Assembly (NCBI RefSeq): GCF_958979055.1
Contig: NC_084888.1
Coordinates: forward strand, 9,657,501-9,721,500
Length of the DNA stretch: 64,000 nucleotides
Direction of reading: 5' to 3'
From: Alnus glutinosa
Taxonomy: Eukaryota; Streptophyta; Magnoliopsida; Fagales; Betulaceae
Part shown: positions 22,897-34,650 of the stretch, piece by piece
Layout: every line of letters begins with the position of its first letter
How positions within the stretch are numbered: position 1 is the stretch's first letter
The notes under the pieces: model-generated
Databases searched by the model: none
Seen by the model: only the letters and a program-made list of their open reading frames with translations
Told to the model about the DNA's origin: nothing
Program-made: the position numbers and the translations under genes

Positions 22897-25084
22897 TCGT
22901 TTTCTTTTTCTCCCTCCTTATCTCTTCTCCGCCTCCTCCCTCCATCTTCCCTCTCCCTCCCACCTCCGGCCACCCGTTTTGGCCCTTCCCCGGCCAGAGA
23001 GGCCGGATTTCAGCCGTTCCGGCCAGTCTACTAGGATCCGACTGTTCTGGCCGGGAAAGTGCCGAATCTCATCCATGCCGACCAGGATTCGGCCGGAAAT
23101 AGACCGGATCCCCGGCTAGAACGGCCGGGGAAGGACCAGATCCCCGCCAGCCGGTCGGCACTCTCCGTCTTCGTCTCCATTTTAGTTGCCGACCAAAAGA
23201 GAAAAGAAGAAGAATGAGAGAGAAGAGAGAGAGAGCTTTCATTTTAAAAAAGAAAAAAAAAAAATCTAATGTGAAAATTCCACGTCAGGTTGTAAAAAAA
23301 AGGATGCGGAGGTTTGGGTGTGAATATAGCATTTTCCTACGCAGTTACATACATTCTTTTTGACCAAATCTGAAAAACATTAGGATCCTCGAACACGATT
23401 ACTGGGCACACGGCACACGTGCTAGCATTATCCGAGAAAAGATAAAGTGGACGCGTTGAAGCAACGCGTTTTTTAATGAATGAAAGTAACAAATATATAT
23501 TATTTTTTTTTAAAAAAAAATTTGGAAAAGAAGGCGTGGTTTCGTGCGTGCGGGTAGTTAAAATCGTGGAAGCACTCCTGAGAAATCTCGAATCGCTTGG
23601 TTTTTGGGAATCGAACGGGCAATTGGGTCAGCGCCCTGGATCTCTCGCGTTACTACTCATTGTTCTGATTGATTGTTTCCTTTGTATATGCTTTCACTTT
23701 GTGATCTTTCTTTTGTGTTACGAAACCCATGGATGGAAGATTTATGCTCAAAAACTATCTGGGTTGTTTATTTATATGGAATGTAACATGACAAAAACAT
23801 GCTGCCAGAAAGAAAATACAGCAGTTAGATGTTTCATTACCATCTGGGTATAAACCTGTTTCCCTTGAATAGTTTAGAAGACCTACCAACAAAGATGTAT
23901 GAAGGGTTTCTTTTGGTTTTGTGGATTGCTAGTTCTTTTCCAAATTCATTTAATCCTCTTTGGATGCTTCATCATGTGTTCTTGTTTGTGTGACATGAGG
24001 ATGGAGAGATTTAGTGCTGATTGGAATATATCCTGTAATCGAGTGAGTTTGGTTCTTTAGTTTGTTATGATCTTCTGTAGGCTTTGTAGATACGGGGGTG
24101 AAAGTCTAGAGTCATTCTGTGATTTGCAGTTTTATGCCTTTGGTTCGTAATTAGTAAGCCGCTTTGATTCTTTGAAATTCACCAAAAGGGAAGCAAAGTA
24201 GGAAGTAGAAACCATTTGAAGTTTATGTTTTTGTGAAACTCGTAGGTAGTGATGATCTATGGATGTCTCCTTTCAATATCAGATATATTGCTATAGTTTC
24301 AAAACTTATATATGTGTGTTTGTGTTTTCCCATGCCCATGTCCTACTCTTTTTCCGGAGTTGGCCCTTATACCTTGTTCCATTTCTTGTGACTGTCTGAG
24401 GTTATGCTAGAGGTAAAGTAGAGGATATAGGAGCCAAAATTTTGGAAAATTCTGAACTTCAAAACTTTTTCAATAATAAACTACCACTCGCTAAATGCGG
24501 TAAGAAAGAAGAAAGAACTTAACGTTCAGCTTCTTGGTCCTTATCTCTCCCATGGATCTAATGACATGTTGTTAACAAAATAATAGTGAATAATTTGATT
24601 ATGAAAATTAATGGAGTTTTAGAAGAATGAAAAATCACATAGTATGTTATAGATCATATCAGGTTTCCCCCCTTTTTGGTGGGTTGGGGTGCGTAATTGT
24701 TGAATGAGGCTTTGAGTATAAATTTGTTCTTATGTTGTTTCAAACGTATGGATGAATATCATTTTCATCCTATTCGATAGTGCATGATTGGGATGAAATA
24801 CTTATGTTATATCTTTCCTTTTTATGCCTTGCTTGATTTCTGGAGCACATGTAAAGGAAGAAAAGAGCGTGTTCAGAATTGCTCAACCAATATCTTCGTT
24901 TTGGCATTTTCTTTTCTCTCTTATTATATTTACAAGGAACAAAACTGTCTGAAAACATTTATAGGCTTCCTCCCATTTGATAGCTTTACATCAACTACAT
25001 GTGGATGACAGCTCTATTTGATATTGGCCCTAACAGCCCAGTGTTTGCAATTTTGCAGCATTAATTTCAACAAGTTGAAGGAAA
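22533..25084. other. Upstream region of Gly/Pro-rich gene
   Basis: This holds a long TA repeat, a GC-rich GGCCGG patch around 22970-23160 and, nearer the gene, a probable 5' UTR intron. The ATG at 25085 is preceded by a TTTTGCAG acceptor near 25058, so an upstream non-coding exon is likely. CACCCAAA at about 22776 and its inverse near 23312, together with two CCACGTCAG copies, suggest a further transposon-like element at roughly 22745-23335. No confident boundaries were found. Confidence 0.4.
22813..22892. repeat. (AT)n microsatellite, ~40 units
   Basis: About 80 bp of uninterrupted AT dinucleotides; very likely length-polymorphic. Confidence 0.97.
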
Positions 25085-26225
25085 ATGGGAGGTGGAAAGG
25101 ACAAGGATGGTCATGAGTCTAGTGACAAAGGAATGTTTTCACATCTTGCTGGATATGCTACTGGACACTATCCTCCACAAGGATACCCTCCACAGGGATA
25201 TCCTCCACAGGGATATCCTCCTCAAGGATATCCTCCTCAAGGATATCCCCCACAAGCCTACCAACCAGCTGGATATCCACCTCCAGGTGGATACCCCCCA
25301 GCTGGATACTCCCCAGGTGGATACCCTCCCCCAGGTGGATACCCTGCCCCAGGTGGATACCCTCCACCAGCCTATCCTCCCCCAGGTGGATATCCCCAAT
25401 CCGGTTATCCCGGTCCATCAGCTCCATATCATTCTGGTATATTTTATCTCCCCTCACGTAGAAGACACATATACTTCAAAATAACCATTGGTCGTTTCTG
25501 ATGTATATCTAATATGAATATGTCAGGATACAGTGGAACACATATTGGATATATATCAGTCAATAAGAATATGTATCAGTAAATAAGAAAATTAACTTAA
25601 CCTTTTTTTTTTTTTTTCAATAGATACACCGGATAGTATATGGCTGAGATCTAGCATGGATATAGTATAAATACAACACACATAAATTTGGGGTTCTTGC
25701 TTTAAGTTGCTTTCACTCAATCCCCAGAAGAGTTAGAAGGATGATAGAGTTTGTTTGGAATTGCGTTGGGAAATGAAACTTTTAAAGTCAAAGGTGCGTT
25801 TTGACCATTTTTAGAATAAAGAGGTCAAAAAAGTACTTTTGGAGTTTTTTTACCGAACATACTAGCTTTTTTGGTACTAAAAGCACTTTTAAGATCCCTA
25901 ATGCAATTTCAAACATGCTCCTAGTAGAGTTATATATAACTTGCATTTCGCTTCATTCCATTGTGATTTTTGCTGATAAATAATTATTACAGGGCATGGA
26001 TCATCTGGTGGTATGGGAGCGTTGTTAGCAGGAGGTGCTGCTGCAGCAGCCGCTGCTTATGGTGCTCATCAGCTCTCACATGGTGGCCATCATCTCGGAC
26101 ATGGGGGTCACTATGGCTATGGTCATGGAAAGTTCAAACATGGCAAATTTAAGCACGGGAAATTTGGCAAGCGCTGGAAGCATGGCGGCATGTTTGGAAA
26201 GCATAAGTTCAAGAAATGGAAGTGA
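25085..26225 (+). CDS. Glycine/proline-rich protein with XYPPX repeats (GRP-A3-like)
   Basis: Two exons, 25085-25436 and 25993-26225, encode 194 residues. After a charged start (MGGGKDKDGHESSDKGMFSH) come about 15 tandem GYPPQ, GYPPP and GYPAP units, typical of the plant glycine-rich A3 and XYPPX families. Exon 2 gives a small Gly/Ala-rich hydrophobic segment (GALLAGGAAAAAAAYGAHQL), then His/Gly repeats and a basic tail with HGKFKHGKFKHGKF ending KFKKWK. The molecular role is unknown; relatives are small soluble or membrane-associated proteins. No signal peptide is seen. The splice joins phase 1 within a Gly codon. It sits next to the tRNA methyltransferase gene, as At5g17650 does in Arabidopsis from memory. 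Confidence 0.9.
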
Positions 26226-26794
26226 ATGCTATTGGTAGATGGAATAATAATGCTCATGTGGAGCTCAAGGTTTGAATTTTATTATGGAGCAGAGGGAGAA
26301 TTGCCGTCTTATGTTTTAGTAGTATTGTCTATTTTTTTTTTATTATTATTATTTTTATTTGTTTGTCTTTTATGAAGATGTCACACCTATTGTTTATGAA
26401 TGGCTGGTTCCTGGAAATTCATATGGTCTTCTGAACATATGAAGCATTATGGTGATTGCCACCTCTGCTACTTGTACAAAAATTTTCTCATTATCTGTCT
26501 CTATCAAAATTTTGGAACTTTGTTTCGTGAAAGAAGGGAAAAGAAAATCCTCTTCATTTCAAATTAAATGGAATGGATTCATTTTATGGTCCATATTAGA
26601 TTTAACAGACCTAATAATGTATAGATATGTTACTACATAGTGAATATGTTGCCAAATTATTTAAAAATCTTGGCCGTAAAAATAATCATCTCCCTACTCT
26701 GTGAGATGAGAGAGAGGGGAGTACATCATAGAGTTACAAAACAAATAAAAAAGGAGAATTATAGGGAATAAAACCAAAAAAAATTGTGAGCAGC
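26226..26794. other. 3' UTR and intergenic DNA after Gly/Pro-rich gene
   Basis: AT-rich with no coding region. The first part is the likely 3' UTR. Confidence 0.45.
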
Positions 26795-27235
26795 AGCTCA
26801 CTTGGCAACAACAACATGAGCTCTATAATTAGCCTGCCTTCCCACTCTATGTGCTTCCCAAAACGGCAAAGAGGAGATAGATAATTGAGCAATTTTCCAA
26901 TCATTGAAGAGAGATAGAGATTGATTGTTGATTGATGGCTATAATGACAATCAAAGAGTCCATTTTCAAAATAAGAGGAATTTTACCATATGAGGATGCT
27001 AAATTTGATGCTAGTAGAGCAGCTTTTTCTTCTCCCAAATTCACTTCCATGGAGCTGATTTTGGCCATACAAGCAGTCAAGATCTCATCTTTGTCATTGC
27101 TAATGAAAGCAGATATGACAAAGAATGATTTCCTAATAGCAACATCAAAATTGGCTTTTAGAAAACCAGTAGAGGGAAGCCTTCCATATATTATTCACAG
27201 GAGCCACATTCTCCCAAGCTTGCTCATTGAATTTC
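26795..27235 (-). mobile_element. RNase H-domain fragment of a LINE
   Basis: Read on the minus strand, conceptual fragments resemble the plant RVT_3 RNase H domain found at the end of RNase H-bearing LINEs. Pieces include LKANFDVAIRKSFF, GEEKAALLASNLASS and, near the end, WEAHRVGRQANYRAHVVVAK, matching the usual start, central Glu and terminal N..AH pattern. The frame is broken more than once and no RT precedes it, so it is a dead fragment. Confidence 0.7.
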
Positions 27236-27443
27236 ACAGTTAGCTTAATTTGCTTCTAAAGAGAGGGGATATCCACCTTATATGAATTATGCACCACCTG
27301 GTTCTTGTTAACCATATCAAATCCATGACAATTATGGCAAGAGAAAATTCTAAGAAACACTTTGTTGGAGTTATGTTTAATCACCTTGCGGAAAATTGTT
27401 CAGTGAAGTTTTTAAACTCGTGCATTTATTAAGCTTAGATAAT

Positions 27444-27685
27444 GGCCTTGTTTGGCAAACAACACAAAAAATTTTCACTTTATTTTTACATTTTTCAATA
27501 ACAATCAACATCAAAACATTTTAACTTTTTATATCACATCAATAATTTTTTATTACTATTCAAATAAAAAAATTTACTACAATACAATTTTTTTTTACTT
27601 TACTTTACTATACAAATTCTTTTTACTAACTTCAAAATTAATAACTCACTACCCTGTTCTGTAGAGGACTTTGCCAAACAAGGCC
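27444..27685. mobile_element. MITE, GGCCTTGTTTGGCAAA family
   Basis: Perfect 16-bp terminal inverted repeats GGCCTTGTTTGGCAAA and TTTGCCAAACAAGGCC enclose AT-rich DNA. AAT borders both ends, a possible 3-bp duplication. A second copy lies at 48821-49110 and shares internal sequence such as TATCACATCAATAATTTTTT. Confidence 0.85.
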
Positions 27686-27972
27686 AATGTTATGGTTGTT
27701 CTATTTAACGTTTTTGTGCCTTCAAAGCTTCTTAGACAAGTCAACAAACCAGCCCTAACGGGTTGGGAGTATTACAACAGAAGTGGGAAGTGTTAACATA
27801 TCTTACAATTTTGGAAGAATTCATGACAATTATTAGTGTCAGATATCAATATCGTGAAAAATGCAAAATCAATTCATGTGGTTTATCTGATTTACGATAG
27901 TCTTTTCGGGGTACGCCAAAAAAACAAATCACTTCCTCCGGTCAAATTCCGTCAAAACACTTGATGAATTTC

Positions 27973-28218
27973 GTTAGTATGCCACGTTAGCGCTAATAAA
28001 ATGACGACGCGTATCACTCTTAATAAAAAAAAATATAAATATATAAAACTTAAAAATAATTATTTTTAATATGCACCACCTTTGGGGCGGCTGCTGAGCT
28101 TTTTTTTTAATTAAAATTTTTAAATTTTTAAAGTTTAAAGTTTTATATTATATAATATATTTTTATTAAGAGCGATAGGTATCGTTATTTTATTAACGCT
28201 CACGTGGCACACAAACAG
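27973..28218. mobile_element. Foldback repeat with ~55-bp inverted arms
   Basis: The left arm (27973-28026), with GCCACGTTAGCGCTAATAAA, pairs with the right arm (28160-28218), with TATTAACGCTCACGTGGCAC. The centre contains ACCACCTTTGGGGCGGCTG, recalling the GC-rich core in the tRNA methyltransferase intron. Outer borders are unclear. Confidence 0.6.
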
Positions 28219-28486
28219 AATCCGCCCGTTAAGTAAATGCATGTTGATAAGGTAATGAGATAACGAGATAGAGCTAAAACTAACTGGCACAACTCAGGGA
28301 AGCAGGTAATCAGGTTCCAAAAGGATGTATGTTGATAAGGTAATGAAATGGAGCTATACTACTTGGAAGGAGTAGGTAGGATGGCTGGTCCATTTATATA
28401 TATAAACTAGATATTGCAAATAAATATTAAATCCAGCCAAGATTTTGCCATCCCTATGCCTCTTTCTCTGCCTTTGTGTTTAATAT

Positions 28487-28491
<5 letters not shown>

Positions 28492-28539
<48 letters not shown>
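28492..28539. repeat. (GA)n microsatellite
   Basis: 24 uninterrupted AG/GA units. Confidence 0.95.
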
Positions 28540-28542
<3 letters not shown>

Positions 28543-29083
28543 ATCCTTTACGAAAAAAGTCGAACCCTTATTGGGTTTGCATGTTCCCAGGAGCAGAGTG
28601 GTTTAGAAAAGGAGCCCACAAGTTGGTCTTCGTTCCATGTAGAATTGCAGATTGAAGAGACGGGGGAGGAAGTTGTCGGCATGTGCAGTGCAGGTATATT
28701 TGTATTTGCTCACCTCTCCACTTTCCTCCCTATGCCTTGGATTTTTTTTTACCCCAAACGAGTGTTTTATTTATTTATTTTTTAATGCATAGTTTTACTG
28801 CAGAAACAACACTCTCTTTTACATATTTTACCAAATCTTTTATTGTATTTTTTAAAAATCACGTTTTAAAGTTATTATTTTTTCAAACCGCAAGTTTTGA
28901 AACTGGAAAAAATAATATGGATGAGATTTGCTATTTTGACTACCAAATGATCTGTTAATTATGGATGAGATCTACTACTTTGAGAAATGTGTCATCATCT
29001 TATAGGATGGTGACACATCATTTGAGAGCCACTTTTGAAAAAGAAAAAAAAAAAATTGGGAAATAGAACATTTTCCCACCATT

Positions 29084-29343
29084 AGAGCATCTTCAACAGA
29101 CCTTTCATATGGCTCGTAATAGTTAAATATAACTATTATGAACTACTTTATTCCTCGAGCATATGCTTCAAAATAGAGTATCTTCATCCATTTTATTATA
29201 GTGAAAGTTTATTGTAGTACATTTTAGTCTTAAAGAAAGTAGAGAGTATAATAGATAATCTGTTGTAATTTGTATTAAAAAACTAGTAGCTAAAATAAAA
29301 AAAATACATATTTTAAGTAGCTAAAATAATCCCGAAAATGCTC
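29084..29343. mobile_element. Tourist-like MITE
   Basis: It starts GAGCATCTTCAACAG and ends GAAAATGCTC, with TTA on both sides (29081-29083 and 29344-29346). At 260 bp and without coding, it is a typical PIF/Harbinger-derived MITE, related in its terminal GAGC to the dimer at 10713-11601. Confidence 0.75.
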
Positions 29344-29839
29344 TTAGAATGATGTGGTGAAGCAAGTTATCGTTGCATGGGATGGGATGAATTTTACTTT
29401 CTATCACTAAAAGAATATTTGAACTTCAACAAGCTCGTTTAGCCCTTGTTAATTCAAAAGCTAATGAATACTACTACGACAAGCCTACCAAATGAGAATA
29501 GAATAAGAGCGTAGTATTTAGCATTTCTCTTTTCTTATTGATCACATGACTATATATATTCCCAAATGTCTCATATGTGGCCAGCCATCTTAGCCTTAGG
29601 TTTGGACTTTAGACTTCTTATTTTCTCTTTTCCTGGAAGTCAAGCTTGATCTCATTGGACAAGGACAGATAGTTTTCAAAGTAGGTAGTAAGGCAGTTGC
29701 CTAATGCTCCCCAAATATAAAGTCTTATGGAAAGAGTATTAAACGACTCCTAAGAAATATATATTTTTTTTTTTTGGAAAAAATACAATTAACCTCCTCA
29801 AAGTTTGACCACTTTTTTAATTATGCCTTAAATGTTTAG

Positions 29840-30370
29840 AAATTTGTAATGCGTCGCAAAGAAAATTTTCAATTTGTCAATGTGATAAATCCGTTAGTAA
29901 TTTCTTTCTGCTTTGACGGAAAGGGCCTCACGCGCGAAGCACGTAATTTTTTTCCAAGCAAGCTTCTCCATTTTACCCTTATTTAAATGCGGTCAATTAC
30001 AGTTGGAGCTAATCAGAATGGTGATCAAGAGAGACTTGGAGACGAAGAAGGACGAGACAAAGCAGAAGACGAGCAAGCTTTGGTTTGGATTTTCTTCTCC
30101 AATCTTGGTTTTCACTGGTTTTGGGGCAAACCCTTCTTCTTCTTCTTTTTTTTTTTTTTTTAATCTGGGTCGGATTCCAGGGAGTTGGGCATGACTATTC
30201 CGGTGAGAAATGAGAGTTTCTGGTGAAGCTCACGGAGAAAATGGAGAAGCTTTAACTGAGGATAAAATATAGACCGCACGTGAGGTCATTTCCATAAGAA
30301 GAGACGGAAATTACTAACGGATTGGCCATATTGACAAATTGAAAAACTTCGTAGGGCATATTGCAAATGT
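29840..30370. mobile_element. Foldback element, possible captured sequence inside
   Basis: The left arm (about 29847-29905) with TTTTCAATTTGTCAATGTG and CCGTTAGTAATTTC is mirrored at about 30307-30365 (GAAATTACTAACGGATTGGC). Between them is a less AT-rich stretch with a short open frame reading MVIKRDLETKKDETKQKTSK. The arms resemble MULE foldbacks; a captured host fragment is possible but not shown. Confidence 0.55.
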
Positions 30371-31979
30371 TTTTTATTTTTATTTTTTGGTACTTTGCTT
30401 TTCAAGAGATGCAAATAAAGAAAGAAGAACAAGGCATCATTAATACAGTGTGATTTAGGAAAGAACCTGCAAGTATAATAAATTGGCACTTCATTTTTAT
30501 TAATTTTTAGTTGCTAAAAAGATTCTTTTTTTCTGTTGAGTGGTTGTTAGAATTCTTTTATTTCTCGTTGTAAAAAGAAAATCACTTTTTGAAAAGACAA
30601 AAAGTCACAAAATAAAAGGGGCCGTCTTTTTCCATCCCATCCCACCCTTCACGCTGGTTTTTCCTGCCTCTAAAAAACATAAATTCTTTTGTCCTCCTAT
30701 GCAAAAGAAGATTCTTCTGTCTTAATCTTTCCAGTTTAAATCTATTTTTTTTTTAATTACTTGATGCTAAATAATTCTTTTTTTTTTCTTCTTCTTATTC
30801 TTTTAAGAAACCATTAGATTTAAAAAGTCATCACTTATTCTAAAAATTTAAATTAATAAGAAATGACGAATTTAATAATTTAATTTACATTTTAACAAAA
30901 TCTATAAAATTAATGTATATTCTTCTACATTTTGGAAGGTGGGGATGTAATATTCTTTAATGAGTGCAATTTGTGATAAATAGAGAGGATCAATTTATAA
31001 GGAGTGATCGCCTATTTTTATTTTTATTTATTTATTTTTTTAATGATGAGGAACTCCTTTAAGGTAACGCCATTTCATGTATTATTCCTGTCAAGTAAAT
31101 CTCAAATCCATACAAATCGTCACCTCTACACGGATCAAATAATACTTCGACTTCGCCGACGAGCGGCCCCAAGAAATTGTCTCAAATGAGAAGTGAATAT
31201 ACTCTTGATTGTTGTGATGTTTCAAATCTTTTATCAATTTATAAAAAATGACATGTATTTTTTAAATGTGTTTTTTAACAACACGTTATGTGCTTCTTAC
31301 ATGCTCAATTAATACATTACATTTTTATAGATTGAATTAAAAATAATTATTTCAAACCCAAGTGAAGTTAAAACTCTGTCCCACCATCTCAAATGCTTGG
31401 AGTCTACTAGTGTATTAACACAAATATAACTCTCATATGATCAGCTGTACTTCCTTTTTCTCATCATTACCTTAAAAAAATAAAAAATAAATTAAAAGAT
31501 AGGAAATAAATAACAATAAATAAGAAGAAGAAAAAAAAGTAGGAATTGGGGACGGTTTAAAGAAGATGAAGTCAGGCACATGTGTGTTGGATGGGGACTG
31601 GGCTCTTTTCCATTGAGTACAGCTGTATTCACGACCAGTCGTCTCTGTCTTTCTTGGCCTCCATTTCTTCCCTATTATTTATTCTCCAAATAAAAAAGAA
31701 AAAAGAGAACAATTTCTAATAATGGAATGTATCAGAATCGTCAACTTCTCTGCTGCTGCTTTTACATCGGGATTAAACAAATAATACAAATCCCTTTAAT
31801 TTCTCCGCCCATTTCGTGACACATAATGCATGACGGGAAAAGGGCATAAAACAATTTTTCTCTTCACCCTTTTGGGTTGTCTTTGTAGTTTTTGTTTAGT
31901 TTATTAAATTCAATACTAATTATTGGTGATCTCTTCGTTCAACAACTAGTACTCCCCCTATAATTGTTGTTCTTAATTC
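30371..31979. other. AT-rich intergenic DNA, promoter side of DUF1005 gene
   Basis: No coding region or clear repeat. The last few hundred bases, upstream of the probable 5' UTR exon, should hold the DUF1005 promoter. Confidence 0.4.
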
Positions 31980-32096
31980 CTGCATTCTTACTTTGGAGTT
32001 CTGAGCTACACACAGAGAAAGAGAGAGAAGGATCTCATGCCCAATTTCTCGAATGTGAAGAATTTGGAGCCATGAATTTCACTGGGCATTCATGAG
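31980..32096 (+). promoter_or_regulatory. Probable 5' UTR exon of DUF1005 gene with uORF
   Basis: A GA-rich leader ends in a good donor, ATGAG|GTAAGG, at 32097. The matching acceptor is GCCACAG near 34595, just upstream of the CDS, making a 2.5-kb leader intron. The leader carries a 12-codon upstream ORF at 32037-32075 (MPNFSNVKNLEP), which could reduce translation. The transcription start is not known, so the left boundary is approximate. Confidence 0.5.
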
Positions 32097-33152
32097 GTAA
32101 GGTGGGTCTTTTTGTTTTTGTTTGATACATGTTGTTCTACTTTGTCAACTCCTTATCTGGGTTTGACTTCGGTTGTGTCTGTTTCTTCTTCGCTTTGTTT
32201 GTGCTTAACTATCTACTTCTGGTTGCAATTTCATTTGTGGGTTACCCACTTCTTAGCTAAACTTGACGTTTCTTTTTTTGTTCTACGTGGGCTGACTCCC
32301 CATGGGTTGAATCAAAATTGTTGCTTGTAGTTGTTTCTTTTATTTCAATTATCTTTTGGGTGAGTTTTGTTGGAGTGTGTTGGTTAGTTACCCATTAACT
32401 ACACAGAGTTGTTGAACTTTGAACTACTTATTGTTCTGTTGTGGGTAGTTTGAAGTGCAATCGATTTCTTACAATCGTAGTTGCTGTTTGTTTTATGAGA
32501 AAATGTCGGAAAATGAAACTCTGAGGTTATTTGTATGAGACTTGGATGGATTATACTCTTAAGTTCCACTCAACTGATTATAAGTTCTTAACTAGATCAA
32601 GTTGATTAGCTGAGTTCTTATGTTGTAAGACTCAGAAGAGCAAAATAAAACTCGGAAGTCGAAGAATTTCATTTTTTTTTTTTTTCCTTTCTTTGTTTCG
32701 CTGCTTCCCAAAATAGAGTATAAAATTAAGCAGGGGAGTCTCATCATGCAAGACTATAATTTTTTATTATGATATCCACAAGGAAAGTTGTTAGAAGACT
32801 GCAAAGAAGACATTTTAGAACAACTTATGGCATGGAAAATTTTGAAAAAGAGGTGAGTTAAATGTATGCTTTGTCCAACCCTTCTCAAAAAGGATGTTTG
32901 ACCCAAGAATATCTGATTCTGAGCTTGCTTATATTGCAGTGTATCTGGGTTTCTAATACTGCTTCCCTTCTTTCAGAAACCATCGCTTGTGCCTACTATT
33001 AATAAAAACATCTGGGCTCCATCTGTTTTTTTGGAATAATTGAAGGAAAATATTTATAAATAAAGAATAGACTTCGAGATGTTTCTCTTTCTCAAGGAAT
33101 TGTTAAGAATATTCTTTTCTTCTATCTTATTGTTGCCAGGGAGCAAATAGAA

Positions 33153-33352
33153 TGTAACGATCAAGGAAAATGTTAATCACATATGCGCTATCACCTTAAA
33201 AGGACTAGTCAATTTGAAACTTTTCGAGAATCATTTATAAAGCCCAGTCTCACATAGTAAGGAATTAATGTGAGACTTCGCACCTATGTGAATTATAATT
33301 ATACATTCTATGTGAATTATTCATCTTCCTAATATGAGATTGAGGTGTTACA
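33153..33352 (-). mobile_element. Small LTR, minus orientation
   Basis: On the minus strand it reads TGTAACACCTCAATCTC at the start and ends CGTTACA. The adjoining plus-strand sequence ATTTCCCCCCTTAA is a polypurine tract on the minus strand, as expected beside a 3' LTR. It contains CTCACATAGTAAGG- and TTATAAA-like promoter sequence typical of short plant LTRs. Confidence 0.55.
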
Positions 33353-33565
33353 ATTTCCCCCCTTAAATTCTTGATGTCGTCAGGGCCACGTCATGCGGTA
33401 CTCTAGTACCATATGGCGTTATTAGGTACTAGAGTATATCTTTTTGGGAGTAAAGAAATGATCCAAAACATGTAGGTTCAATGACACATAATAACACAAT
33501 TATCGCCTTAACAAGTTGCTGATGATTGCTCAATAACCTTACGATTAGGCTACTTTAACTCCTTT

Positions 33566-33774
33566 TGTAACCCTCCCATCCCACATTGGGAAGATAAGGA
33601 GTAGCTCACATAGAGTGGACGGTTTATAAAGATAGTCATGAGTGCTTAATCTCACATTGCTTAGTTACTAGGTGAAAATGGACTTTATAAGGGATTATAG
33701 GGAAGCTTCAGAATTGACTAGTAATTTTAGAGTGATAGAGCAGATGTGTCTAGTGCTTTTCCCTGAGTCGTTAT
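33566..33774 (+). mobile_element. Related LTR in opposite orientation
   Basis: It starts TGTAACCCTCCCATCCCACA and ends GAGTCGTTATA. Its first 30 bases align with the start of the minus-oriented LTR at 33352, so the two face each other across about 210 bp. It includes TTTATAAAG, a plausible TATA box. Confidence 0.5.
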
Positions 33775-34650
33775 ACCTGTTATCTTTTTGCGTAAGCTGA
33801 TCTGCATTTTCTTCTATTTATCTTATGCTTCTTCCAACTTCTAATGAAATTTCTAGTCATCGCTGTTCAAAACCAAGCTGTTAAGTTGCAGCTCTGTATC
33901 CAATTACTGGTGTAACTATTTAGAAATCCTAGTTCAGGATGTACTTCTAGAAAATATAAAATGAGATAAAAACCTTTGCAATCTTTTATTCATGGATGCG
34001 AACTCTGCTTGGATGTGAAAATTTTAATATTGCACACTTATGAGGCTTTTTTATTATTATTATTTGATCTGGTTGACTCTTTATTTCGGTGTATTATTGC
34101 AGTAGATAAATTGGATTGAGAGGCTCAGACATAAGCCTCTACAATAAATTCCCGTGTTCTTATCTTGATGATGCTACTTGCAATTTTTTCAGTTGTAGAA
34201 AGTAGTAATTAGCATATGAATTAGCAGGCTGCTGTAAATGGTCCGGAAATTCCAAAAAATTGAACAAAACTCATGTCAATGTGTGGGCTTTTGAGTACCT
34301 AAAAAATTTATGTATGGATATGCGAGTATATACACAAATGGAGTAACCTGTTTCTCCTTTGGTCCAAAGTGTAATCTGTATTGAATGAACTTTCCACATA
34401 TTGATAGTTTGTGAAAAAGACTTCTAACCTTTTATCCTATACCAGCTTCTCACTTTTTTACTTTTTGCTTTAGGAAAAATGAAGCCACCACAAACACCTG
34501 ATAGGCTGATACTTTTGATGTCAACAAAATCAAAAGTGTTAGTTCTTTTTTTTTTTTTTTCTCAGCCTGATTGTGACTTAACTCCTGATGCCACAGGGTT
34601 CTTCAGCTATCGAAGAATACACATACAATGGCAAAAGATTTGTGACCATA

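Noticed and set aside
22751..23119. 122-residue plus-strand frame
   Set aside because: About a quarter is Tyr-Ile from the AT microsatellite and the rest is low-complexity Pro/Ser; no family resemblance.
25139..25484. Three further frames over the YPPQG repeat region
   Set aside because: They are other-frame readings of the proline-rich repeats; only the plus-strand frame at 25085 continues in phase into exon 2.
28414..28785. 123-residue frame with Glu-Arg repeats
   Set aside because: The Glu-Arg run is the GA microsatellite and no conserved sequence flanks it.
29913..30194. 93-residue frame inside the foldback at 29840-30370
   Set aside because: It could be captured host sequence, but half is low complexity and I recognise no domain.
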